A DNA stretch of 60,862 nt from Globomyces pollinis-pini (lineage: Eukaryota > Chytridiomycota > Chytridiomycetes > Rhizophydiales > Globomycetaceae), in the NCBI GenBank assembly GCA_025399215.1, contig MU621179.1, positions 1-60,862 on the forward strand, in the 5' to 3' direction. Below the pieces are notes generated by a model. The model was not told the DNA's origin, did no database searches, and was given only the letters and a program-made list of their open reading frames with translations. Each line of letters begins with the position of its first letter. Position 1 is the stretch's first letter. A program made the translations under genes and the position numbers. Of the stretch, positions 47,252 to 57,118 are shown piece by piece.

Positions 47252-49126
47252 ATGGAATCAAAAACAGTAGGAATTTTAGGAGGAGGGCAATTGGGCAGGT
47301 ATTTAAACAAGTAAAATTAAAGCTAGAATGCTTAATGAAGCAGCTGCTAGACTGAATATTAAAACTTGCATCTTGGATAAAGATAACACTCCAGCTAAAC
47401 AAATCTCAAATGCTGACCATATCAATGGAAGTTTCACTAACAAAGAAGCTATTGAATTATTGGCTAAAAAGTCAAATGTCTTGACTGTTGAAATTGAGCA
47501 TGTTAATGCTGACACCTTACAAACAATCGTTAATAATGGGACTCCAGTTCATCCTGACCCACAAACCATTAAAACTATCCAAGATAAAGTAACCGGATTG
47601 TTTTATACTAACTTTAGTATTTGCAAAAAACATTCCTCCAACAAATGAACTCATCCATTCCTATTTCACCATTTCAAGAAATTACTGGAAACTTACAGGA
47701 CGCAATTGTTAAAGCTGGAAAAGAATTTGGTTATCCATTGATGTTAAAGTCAAAGACGTTGGCCTATGATGGCAGAGGGAACAAAGTCATCAAGACTGAA
47801 GCTGATATTGCATCTGCTATCAAATCACTTGGTGGTGGTCCTCCAGCTGGACCTGGATTATATGTTGAAAAATGGGTTCCATTTATAAAAGAATTGGCTG
47901 TGATGGTTGCAAGAAGTACTACTGGCGAAATCGTCTCATATCCATGTGTCGAAACGGTCCAGAAAGAAAACATATGCCATTTAGTCATTGCCCCTGCTCA
48001 AATTGATGGTATTATTTGTGAGAGAGCGCGATTTATTGCTGAATCCGTTGTAAAATGTTTCTCAGGTTTGATTTGGTTTGTACTGACCCTCCAGGAGCTG
48101 GAATATACGGAGTAGAATTATTCTTACTTCCAAATGGTAGATTGTATTGGACTTAATTTTTATAGGGGACCTTGCATTTAATGAAATTGCACCACGACCA
48201 CATAATTCCGGACATTACACTATTGAAGCATGCCATACATCACAATTTGAACAACATATTCGATGTGTAACTGGATTACCGTTAGGAAGTGCAGCAATGA
48301 AAGTACCTGCATCTGTTATGATCAACATAATTGGGCTGGGAGAAGGTCATGAAGCGTTGGAAGCAACTCTAAAACCATGCAAAGATTCATTATCTATTGC
48401 TGGAGCTACGGTTCATCTTTACGGAAAACCTGATTGCCGACTTGGACGTAAAATGGGACACATTACGTTGGTAGGTGACTCTATGGCTGAGTTGCTACAT
48501 AGTGCAGAAAAGTTATTAAACTCTCCTGTACCCGATGCTTCACCACTTGTTGGAATCATCATGGGGTCTGATTCTGACTTACCAACAGTTAAAGCTGCAG
48601 CAGTCATTCTAAAAGGTTGTTCTTGTTTTGATTAACTTAAATATAGCATTTGAAGTCCCATTTGAATTGACTATCGTATCAGCTCATCGTACTCCCGATA
48701 GAATGATGGATTATGCACGAAAGGCTCATGAACGGGGTCTGAAAGTTATTATTGCAGCTGCAGGTGGTGCAGCACATCTACCAGGAATGGTATATCAATA
48801 AATTGTAACGATAGGTTGCTGCTATGACACCTTTACCAGTAATAGGAATCCCTGTTGCATTAAAAGTGCTTGATGGTGTTGACTCATTACATTCCATTGT
48901 CCAAATGCCAGTAAAAGTTTTATTGTTATAATGTCTGTAGCGTGGAGTACCAGTAGCAACAGTGGCAATCAACAATTCAACCAACGCTGCACTCTTGGCA
49001 ATCAGAATTTTGGGTACTTTAATACCTTCATACGTTGAAAAACTAAAGAACTACACTCAGTTACAAGAGGAAGAAGTTATGAACAAAGTGAAAAAGATGG
49101 AGAGTTTGGGATGGGAATCATATTAA
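47252..49126 (+). CDS. ADE2: phosphoribosylaminoimidazole carboxylase (PurK-PurE fusion)
   Basis: Eight exons: 47252-47298, 47327-47588, 47618-48065, 48095-48136, 48166-48615, 48647-48789, 48815-48910, 48941-49126 (557 aa; yeast 571). The N-terminal ATP-grasp PurK part has [24 protein letters not shown] and [19 protein letters not shown]. The C-terminal PurE part has [33 protein letters not shown] and GVPVATVAI. This PurK-PurE order is the fungal/plant form catalysing AIR to CAIR in de novo purine synthesis. Intron 2 carries a perfect TACTAAC branch site. Seven introns, 25-31 nt. Confidence 0.96.
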
Positions 49127-49161
49127 TAAAGATGATGTTTTATTATTTGCTATTACTTTCG

Positions 49162-49629
49162 CTAATCCGTAATTGTACAATTACCGAAAAACAAATAGTC
49201 TGCTTCATATGGTACAATGGTACTTGATTGACCAGTGATTCGTCCACCTTTGGTATGAGATCTTACTATAGATTGTATCCCATACAACGGTGATGACTTA
49301 TCAACATCATTTAAAGCAATGAATTGAACCCAATCTATATTTTCTTCCGGTTTATCATAATCTTTCAATCTAATGGATACATTTACAAATAACTGATCTT
49401 TGGGAGTCATGAAGTATGCCTTATCATCAGATGAATTCCATTCAAATTTTAAAGATGCTGAACCCATATCTGCTATTGCTTTTATCATATCCAATTGATT
49501 TGAAATTGTGTTGATTTGGTAATGAACAGTACCTTTAGCCCTTAGAATGAATTTAAGTTGGGAATTGTTTGGAATCAGTTTAAAAAGTTGGAAATAATCA
49601 GGTTTATAGTTTGGTATGTTGTCATCCAT
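49162..49629 (-). CDS. DUF3455-like protein, intronless
   Basis: 155 aa, single exon. The pattern LKFILRAKGTVHYQIN, ASLKFEWNSSDDKAYF, DWVQFIALN, GIQSIVRSHTKGGRITGQSS and VPYEADYLFFGN follows the DUF3455 layout (beta-rich, with 'G...I.R..T.GG' and 'VPY.ADY.F'). Family members in bacteria and filamentous fungi are usually secreted; no signal peptide is visible here. Function is unknown. Lack of introns fits a recent arrival, but the gene is short enough to lack introns by chance. Confidence 0.7.
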   Translation of the reverse strand: MDDNIPNYKPDYFQLFKLIPNNSQLKFILRAKGTVHYQINTISNQLDMIKAIADMGSASLKFEWNSSDDKAYFMTPKDQLFVNVSIRLKDYDKPEENIDWVQFIALNDVDKSSPLYGIQSIVRSHTKGGRITGQSSTIVPYEADYLFFGNCTITD

Positions 49630-49752
49630 TTGGGAAACTAAAAAAGATTCAAAACTCCAAGAGTTTAATAGAAACTAATAGGAGTAAATGATCTGTGTTA
49701 CACTTCTGTAGTGTAGATCTGAACAAATTTCTTTGAAAAATATTACCACAAA

Positions 49753-49956
49753 ATGTATATTCCCATCACAATCATTGCAGCTTTTTCTGAAGTGTTGTAC
49801 CCTCGCTGCACAGCTTTAGGTCAATCAAGATGTATAGAAAATAATGGATACGTGTGTGTGAAATTGGGAAACTCTCCAGATAGTTGGTCATTAATTACCA
49901 AATGTCCACCAGGGACTCAATGCAAAATCTTTGGAGGTCTAGTACAATGTTTCTAA
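49753..49956 (+). CDS. small secreted cysteine-rich protein (chitin-binding-like)
   Basis: 67 aa. A short hydrophobic leader (MYIPITIIAAFSEVL) precedes about 50 residues with six Cys, ordered C..C..C..C..C..C (RCTALGQSRCIENNGYVCVK, then KCPPGTQCKIFGGLVQC). The G-x-x-x-C, Y-x-C and C-x2-GT-x-C spacing resembles fungal CBM19-type or similar small carbohydrate-binding modules. It could bind chitin or act as an extracellular effector; both are inference. Confidence 0.55.
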   Translation: MYIPITIIAAFSEVLYPRCTALGQSRCIENNGYVCVKLGNSPDSWSLITKCPPGTQCKIFGGLVQCF

Positions 49957-50065
49957 TAAAACGGCTCTAAATAGTCGATCTATCCAATCAATTTCACAAC
50001 ATATTCATTTCAAATTATTTTAAAAAAGAGATTATCCCAAAGGATTTTACAAAAATTGCCACGTT

Positions 50066-50338
50066 TTACGGTGGACCAGTCAGGAATGCAGTTTTCAACC
50101 AGCAAAAAGATATGATCAGTCGGAACTTCACTTCAATATCTCTAACTCCCGTGCAAAGATAACGTTCACCATGTTTTTCTCTGCTTTTTATACTATCTAA
50201 GAGTGGCTTGTAGTGGCTTATCAAATGACTCTTATTGTGTGTATTCAACCAATCAAATGTCGAATTTAATCTATTCTTTTTTCCCTTTTTGTTGACTGAT
50301 GGTTTGCTTCTCTTTGCATAGAAAAGTACTGGAGACAT
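50066..50338 (-). CDS. hypothetical basic protein, 90 aa
   Basis: Intact frame, basic (SKPSVNKKGKKNRLNS) with a central HYKPLLDSIKSREKHGERYL. The last 20 residues are hydrophobic and may be intron read-through. No family is recognised. Confidence 0.3.
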   Translation of the reverse strand: MSPVLFYAKRSKPSVNKKGKKNRLNSTFDWLNTHNKSHLISHYKPLLDSIKSREKHGERYLCTGVRDIEVKFRLIISFCWLKTAFLTGPP

Positions 50339-50548
50339 TTGATTGGATATTGAGCGCTATTGCGTAAGGCTGTATCAGATATAGTATATTTAATATGTCT
50401 AAGCTTTGAGTTTCAATAAGTATAAGATTGTATCAATAAGATATTATAGCAAACTTAAGATTAGAAATGGAGGGGTTAGCGATAGTATGGAGTGACTCGT
50501 TACTGAGATTCAATTTACAATTGGAGTTTTACTGAAAAAAAACTCAAC

Positions 50549-50855
50549 ATGCCAATCAGCACTGAATTACTAAAAGCCGAAGCAACTCTAGTAAATGGAA
50601 TAATATACTAACACAGAACAGGATAGTTTCTTATTACTTAATGAAAGGTAGTATTTTTGAAATTAATGTAATAGTGCATTTTCAATGTGCAAAAAGAAAT
50701 GTATTAATCCAGAACTCAAAGAAGGATCTTTAACGACGGGAGAAAGTGCATGTACTGATAGATGTTTACAAAAGTTTTTTGAAGCTAATCTGTTAGTAGC
50801 AGAAGCAACAGCAGACCATATGATTGACAAGCATAAAACCATGAATTCACAATAA
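50549..50855 (+). CDS. small Tim-family mitochondrial chaperone, copy 1
   Basis: Exons 50549-50590, 50622-50647, 50675-50855 (82 aa). The twin CX3C motif is present: CKKKC and CTDRC, separated by a loop (INPELKEGSLTTGESA), with helices on both sides (ATLDSFLLLNESAFSM, LQKFFEANLLVAEAT). Intron 1 contains TACTAAC. Small Tims escort hydrophobic precursors through the intermembrane space. The GES-C-DRC context is closest to the Tim10 type, but Tim8/9/13 cannot be excluded. Confidence 0.82.
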
Positions 50856-50979
50856 TTGATTCATCTTATTGATTATTTAAAAGTACTTACCAATAAACTC
50901 ATGAATTTTAGTAATACCTTACTGGTTCATTATACAAGTGAGGTGGTATCCATAGCACTTTCTTTTTTTTACTTCAAAC

Positions 50980-51359
50980 ATGAGTTACTTTCAAACCAAA
51001 GAGAAATATTCACAAAATCAATTAGACCTTGATATAAAAATGGTAAAGTAGAAAATAAATTGAATGATAGACTATGGTAGCAAATAAATTAAATGGGTAA
51101 TTTAATACAACCTTAACATTAAAGTGTTTTGGATGCGTGTAAAGCAAAATGTATGCAAGAATCTAATGGAGAAGCTTTGATGAACAAAGTATATTATTGT
51201 TTTAATTTATATGGATAGGGAGAGATACTTTGTACTGATCGTTGTGTCTCCAAATATTTCGCAGTCTTATCAATTTTTGAGGGTAAAATGCAAGAGAGAA
51301 TGACAGCACAATCAGAAGCTGCTCAGCAAGATCAACAACAAACACAGCAACAACAATAA
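50980..51359 (+). CDS. TIM10: small Tim-family chaperone, Tim10-like, copy 2
   Basis: Exons 50980-51042, 51071-51096, 51125-51188, 51219-51359 (97 aa). The twin CX3C is CKAKC and CTDRC, followed by VSKYFAVLSIFEGKMQE, close to Tim10 (CLDRCVAKYFE). The N-terminal LDLDIKMTMVANKLNGVLDA fits the Tim10 first helix. The C terminus is Gln-rich (AAQQDQQQTQQQQ). It lies 124 bp after copy 1 on the same strand. The two differ in exon number, so they are old paralogues or separate family members brought together. Confidence 0.82.
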
Positions 51360-51436
51360 TTATTTTCTAGTTAAATCATCAATAAATAATCTAGTTTTGT
51401 AAAATCATTCCTCTTGTTTTATTATTTTTTTTATTC

Positions 51437-54286
51437 ATGACAATCACTTCAAATTTAACCTTTTGCTCAATAGCTATTAATCGTGTTAGTCAAGGAATTG
51501 ATCTGAAAGACAATATTATCGTAGCTGCTGCCGGTTCTTTTGTATTAGTCAGAAATTTAGAAATTGATGGACAATCAGGTGTATCAACGTTAAAGGGACA
51601 CACCAAAAATGTTACTGCAGTATCATATGTGTTCGACCCAAGTTCTCAAAATTATTTTATAGTATCAGCTTCTGCTGATAAATCAATCATTGTGTGGAAT
51701 TTCAACGAACAGGCCAACAAGGTTTTGGTTCATTTCAAAGTTGATATTAGTGGGAAATATTTGCCAGACTTTGTGAACATTTGGCTGGTGTAGTAGCGTT
51801 AGGTACATTCCAAGGGGAGCAATCAACTTCATCATTGATATTCTCTTCATCAGATTCAGCAAACACTATCAGGATTTGGGAGTTAGTTAGCGGTATTTAG
51901 AACTGTTAGCAATTAACATTATTTAGGCTCTTTCAAATGCATCCAAGTAATTCAACTAGGATCACATCACAGTATGAGTTTGGCTTTAGCAACATTACCA
52001 AAAACAAATAGTATTGCATGACTTGCTAACCAATTCAGTTCCACTTATGTTCTCTGGGGATACTGATTTAAAGTTGAATGTATACGCGAAAAAGAGCGAT
52101 AAGGTAAACAATATCAAAATCAATTTACTGGTCAGTTTGAAAAAATCTTGTCGTTACAAGGACATACTGATTGGATTCGATCAATTAAAGTTGCTAGTTA
52201 TACTGAAACTCATAAAGAAGATTCCAAAGAAGGCTTGAAGGAAGGAGATTTAATGGTAACTAGCTCGTATTAATCAAAGATTGCGTCAGCATCTCAAGAT
52301 AAATATATCCGAATTTGGAAAGTATCTGAAGTGAGTCAATCATCAAACTCGGTCCAAAGTGATGACTTATTGGATGCCATGTCTAACATGACCATGTACC
52401 ACTTTTAACTGCTAAAATTTAGGACAAATGGTCAACTTAGCACCAAAGCACACTTTATTGAATTATTGAACAACGACGAGCCCTTAAAATACACATTTAT
52501 GCTTGACACAGTTCTCATGGGACATGATGATTGGGTATTTTCAGTTAACTGGCAAAAGCGCACCAAAATCAGTAAGTTGCAAATAAACGCTTATATCAGA
52601 TTTGGATGGTAAGTTGGTAGATCATCAACCAATGTCACTTGTTTCTGCTTCTGCTGACAAGACCGTTATTATTTGGAAGCCCGATCTCCATAGTGAGACA
52701 TGGATTCCAAAAAATAGAGTAGGAGAAGTAGGTGGTACTACACTAGGTTTTTATGGTGGTATCTTTTCTGAAGATGGAAGCAGAGTTTATTCGAACGGTT
52801 ATAATGGAGCTATTCATGGTTGGGAATGGAATAGTAGTAGTATGCAAGTTTCTTCATCGAATTCTAGGCACAAGTCTCGATTGGACACCTTTAATTGGTA
52901 CAAGTGGACATTTTGCTTCTGTAGAATGGTGTCAATGGGATCCTACGGGATCATACCTTCTTTCCACTTCATTAGACCAAACTTCGAGAATAATATCATC
53001 GTGGAAGAACGGTAATAAGACAACATGGCATGAAATTGGTCGACCTCAGATTCACGGTTACAACCTTCAATGTTTTGCATTCACCAACAAGTATCAATAC
53101 GTCTCTGGAGCAGATGAAAAGGTAGTGCGAGTATTTGATGCACCAAAAACATTTGCTCAAACGTTGCAATCATTAACTACGATTCCAGAAAGTGAAGATA
53201 TCATTGTACATACATTACTTTACTTAATACTAGAATGAACGACCAATTGGTGCGAATTTACCGGCCCTAGGCTTATCCAATAAGGCCGTTTTTGAAGGTT
53301 AAGTATACAATAGTTAACTGTGTAGGTGAAGCTCCAAATGCCTCAGTAGATAATCGCTTATCAGCATATACTGCAGAAACTCTTGCCGCATCATTATCAT
53401 CAGCATTAACACAACCTCCATTTGAAGAGCATTTATTGTCAAATACCCTATGGCCAGAAACCCAAAAACTGTAATAGTTGAATATTAATGTTGTAGTTAT
53501 GGTCATGGTTATGAAATTATAGCAACAGCGGCAAGCAAAGATGGAAGTATGGTTGCGACAGCATGTAAAGCGTCTAAAACCGAACATGCTGGTGTGAGAT
53601 TATGGTGTACTTCAAAATGGATCGAGTTATGCGCTCCATTAGACTTTCACTCATTAACTGTTACGACCATTAAATTTTCAAATTGCAATAGATATTTGCT
53701 AACTGCTGGAAGGGATCGTAGTTGGGCACTATTTGATTTAGAAAAGGTAAAGGAAGAAAAGAAATGGACTATTATTCAATCTCGCCCAAAAGCACATGCG
53801 AGAATTATTTGGTCTAGCAGTTTCTCGTTTGACGATAAACTATTTGTAACAGGATCACGAGATAAATCGGTTTGCTATCATTGCTGATGATTAGTTGAAA
53901 ATATGGGGATCCATTAACGGTGCATATGATTTAGTTGAGACTGTAACGTTCAAGGAAAGTGTGACGGCAGTTGATCTTTATTCTTCACTTATCGAATCAA
54001 AGTGAGTTTCAAAAACTAACGTAATAGTTATGTACTTGCAGTTGGTCTAGAAAATGGTGATATTTTCATCATACGTTTTTCATTATTGGACAATAAGATT
54101 ACTGTCAATGAAAATACACCTTTGAATCAAGCGTAATAGAAGGAATGATATTAACTTTATAGAGATACACATAATGGTACTGTGAAATCGGTGTCTTGGA
54201 GACCAAACCAATCAGATACGAAAAAATTGGAATTGATTTCTTGTTCAGAAGATTTCTCTGTTAGAATGTATTCTATTACTCTCTAA
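51437..54286 (+). CDS. ELP2: Elongator complex subunit ELP2
   Basis: Fifteen exons: 51437-51721, 51751-51892, 51927-52010, 52039-52103, 52136-52255, 52280-52395, 52423-52571, 52600-52839, 52868-53205, 53234-53297, 53326-53470, 53497-53869, 53895-54001, 54028-54132, 54163-54286 (818 aa). It has two WD40 propellers with ELP2 hallmarks: RVGEVGGTTLGFYG, TTWHEIGRPQIHGYNLQCFA, YVSGADEKVVRVFDAPKTF, LPALGLSNKAVFEG and KLYGHGYEI. Elongator modifies U34 of tRNAs. Exon 8 ends in AGTAGTAGTA, giving three in-frame donor choices. All introns are 24-34 nt. Confidence 0.93.
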
Positions 54287-54422
54287 ATCTCACATTAAAT
54301 CAAAATAAAATATATTTCTTTCATTGAATATGGTATTGTTGGAATACATTAATCTTTATATGAGAATCGTGGTAATTGTAATGAATGAAACCAATCGATA
54401 CTAAGATAAGTTGACAAGTTAT

Positions 54423-55304
54423 TTACCCTTCCACCACAGATTTTGGAACCACAGTATTCACCAAACTATCCGATTAATGAACAAGTACAAACCTATGTGC
54501 TTCATCAATTGGTTTTGAATATTTCTGAACAATATGTTCAACAATGATTTTTCTTGTTTGATCTAAGACTATCAATAAGATACGTAAATACCTAAATTTG
54601 CCATTATAAAACCTTGTTCCAAACGATCAAAAGAAAATTCCATCTTGTTCATTAACATTTATAAAAATTACCGCCTGAGAAACATATTTATCATTTGGAT
54701 TCGCTTCATGACTTAAATCAGGTAGTAATACCAATTTTGATTTCAATAAAAATGTCATTCGTTCATAAGTGATACAATGACTGGAACAAAAGAATAAGGT
54801 AGATGGATAATGAGTTTGAATATTTGATATTTCTTTAACAATTGGTAGATTTGCTGATGAACTAAATATATAGACAATATCATATGAATTATAACACTTA
54901 AGTTAATGAAATGGAATTACATTTGGTGAATTCAAATTTCCACATTCTTTAACATGTTTAAGTTGCTTGATATCTGTACCTTTACGACTCATCACCGATA
55001 CTGGTGAGATTAACGTGATTAATTGGTTGGACTCTAGAATATTGAGATATTTTAATAGTTGTTGGATTAATAATTCGCTAGTTTCTGGAAAGATATCTGG
55101 TGATAAAATCCCGATTTTAATTCCTTGGGGATTTACTTGATTGGTCCAAATTGCTAATTGAAGCATTTGATATATCGTTGATTCGGAATTGCGATGATAT
55201 TTTAACCTTAATAACCTCCAAGAATCCAATTCCTTTTTACCATTTTTGCCAACTGAAAACTCAAACGTCAAGTTTTTTAGTAACTCTGATAAATCTTCTT
55301 TCAT
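54423..55304 (-). CDS. conserved-looking protein, 259 aa, unrecognised
   Basis: Exons: 54921-55304, 54672-54896, 54592-54643, 54493-54568, 54423-54465. Frame is kept across introns of 24, 28, 23 and 27 nt, which argues strongly for a real gene. An alpha/beta pattern is visible: helix (STIYQMLQLAIWTNQVN), strand (GIKIGILSPD), helix (ETSELLIQQLLKYLNIL), strand (NSYDIVYIFSSSANLPIVKE), strand (YPSTLFFCSSHC), then a C-terminal helix (DRLEQGFIMANLVLDQTRKI). This could be a Rossmann- or P-loop-like fold without an obvious Walker A. It lies convergent with ELP2. Confidence 0.6.
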
Positions 55305-55702
55305 TTGTTAAAATATTGTTTGTTTCGCGTCTTTCCTAACGCTCACAGGTCAACATAACTAAGTGCATTACAGATTGAGCATGCATTTGGCAAGATTATT
55401 CATATAAAACTATTTACACTAATTATACAGAAAGGTGTAATACCAAATTGTAATGATCAATAATATCAAAAAAATGGTAGACGTGATAGAAGTCTTAAAT
55501 AAGTATTTGATATGAACTGATGTTAACCTTAATTGTTCACTTCTCCAACGCAGAAGGTTTCTAAGTGACCATTACAGTTAGTAATCTCGGGATTAACGTA
55601 ACTATGTAAAATTGGTATGTAAGAAAGGATGGAAGCTCAGAAAATGATTTGAACGAAATTGATATTCGGTATTGAAAAATGTATTGAATTCCAGTGAAAC
55701 TC
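55305..55702. other. intergenic region
   Basis: Upstream of the 259-aa gene and downstream of ATP synthase e, both on the minus strand. AT-rich; no gene, repeat or RNA is seen. Confidence 0.4.
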
Positions 55703-56106
55703 TTATTTTTTCTTTGGTGGTTCTTCGGCAGTCTTAGCAGCCCAGTTTGCCCAAGCACTAAAGAGGATTAAAACAAAGAAATAAATTACTCTCCATCGAA
55801 TTTGTAAGAATTGAAATCAATGGTGGTGACTAAATGGTTAGAAGTGAAAGATTACGGCCATCACGTTTAGCGATTTTAGCTTGTTCTTTTTGAAGTTTAG
55901 TATCATAAGCAATTTTAGCTTCTTCGACCAATTCTTCATAGTGAATTCGTTTGTGATCCAGGGAACGTTGTTTTACATGGTGAGTCAGGTAATTTTGTCT
56001 GTTCCAGCCGTACCAAACACCGACACCCAACAAACTCCAACGAAGGAACTAGGATGAGCTATGGTCAGATTACGCTGACAGAATGAGAATTTACGAGGGA
56101 GGCCAT
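55703..56106 (-). CDS. ATP21: mitochondrial ATP synthase subunit e
   Basis: Exons: 56074-56106, 55856-56048, 55790-55829, 55703-55757 (106 aa). The single TM segment carries the GxxxG-type motif (SFLRWSLLGVGVWYGWNRQ) that drives ATP synthase dimers. A charged coiled coil follows (RIHYEELVEEAKIAYDTKLQ, KEQAKIAKRDG), and the tail ends EEPPKKK. Length and layout match subunit e (yeast Atp21/Tim11). It sits in the F0 sector of the inner membrane and helps shape cristae. The start lies 50 bp from the divergent PP1 inhibitor gene. Confidence 0.85.
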
Positions 56107-56156
56107 TTGAAGAAAACAAAAAATTAGAAAAACCAAAAGGAATCAAGCCACTCTTT

Positions 56157-56973
56157 ATGAAAAGTATTCTGAAGAGGAAGAAGTCTGGTCAGAAGGATGA
56201 AGATACTGCTAATAGAGGGTATGGTATGATGCTAATGATAGTATTCAATGGGATGAGGATAATTTGATGATTACGGAGGTTCTTGCCTTTTGTTCCTAAT
56301 TATACTAGGTTGCCAATTTTATCACTAATTAAAAGGTTTATTATATCAACCTAATTATAAGGTCAGTAATATGTTACTGATAATTATAGGCTGGAAAAGA
56401 TTCGACTATGAAGATTATGGAACCAAAAACTCCATATATTCATTACAATGCAGATTTAGACGAGTTTAATGGAACTAGTGGTAATTGCTATTGTTTTTTT
56501 ATCTTTCAGGTATTACCCCGTTTGAATTGGCTTGTGCTATCAATAATACAACCCTAGATCGTGCTGATTCGCTTAATTCAAATATTATGTCTGAAGGTTC
56601 TGACTGGGAATCTGGCGAGGAGAAATTAAATGCTCTTGGTAATGAACAAATAGATTAATTCTTTAGAATTAGGTAAATAACTCGTATTTTTGACCTTTTT
56701 AGGTTTGCTTATTGTTGTAATTGAACATTATTAGAAGAGGAAAGAGTCAAGAGACAAAAGTTCAACAAACTGAGGAGTCAGCACTATAATATGAAGAAAG
56801 TATTAGCGCACGCCAAAGAACAACTAGAGAATGAAGAGGCAGATGAAGATTTCAATGTACTTTCTATTACCTTACGATAGAACCCTGATAAACATGATGT
56901 ATCTATGCCCATGACTCAATCACACTCCTCAGTTTTTTCTGAAGTTGAAGAAACCAATCACCGCATGCCGTGA
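56157..56973 (+). CDS. GLC8: protein phosphatase 1 inhibitor-2 (GLC8/PPP1R2)
   Basis: Exons 56157-56218, 56242-56278, 56390-56480, 56510-56638, 56735-56856, 56881-56973 (177 aa). Inhibitor-2 elements appear in order: MKSILKRKKSG (the SILK/KGILK docking site), IQWDEDNLMITE, STMKIMEPKTPYIHY (the PxTPY site that GSK3 phosphorylates in homologues), and VKRQKFNKLRSQHYNMKKVL (the HYNE-like PP1 active-site helix). It modulates PP1. Two of its five introns are long for this genome (111 and 96 nt) and are made of four and three GT...AG units. Another intron is 23 nt. Confidence 0.9.
56279..56389 (+). other. tandem quadruple intron (30+27+26+28 nt) in GLC8
   Basis: Between ...NLMITE and AGKDSTMK lie four GT...AG units with zero bases between: 56279-56308, 56309-56335, 56336-56361, 56362-56389. 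The first three share a CTAATTA word just before their AG (CTAATTATACTAG, CTAATTAAAAG, CTAATTATAAG); the fourth ends GATAATTATAG. Keeping unit 1 or 2 gives an in-frame stop; keeping 3 or 4 shifts frame. Confidence 0.75.
56639..56734 (+). other. tandem triple intron (34+30+32 nt) in GLC8
   Basis: Between ...KLNALE and EERVKRQ the 96 nt split into 56639-56672 (GTAATG...AATTAG), 56673-56702 (GTAAAT...TTTTAG) and 56703-56734 (GTTTGC...TATTAG), joined AG|GT each time. Confidence 0.7.
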
Positions 56974-57118
56974 TAGTAACTTGCAGTATATATAAAATCA
57001 AATAAATTGACTCTATTAAATAAATCAACGTGGTTCTATGTTCAAGTTACTATGTTTCGTATAATTTTTTGTTTTCAATTTTAAATCACTTCACTGTCGA
57101 TATTTCTACTTGACTTTA

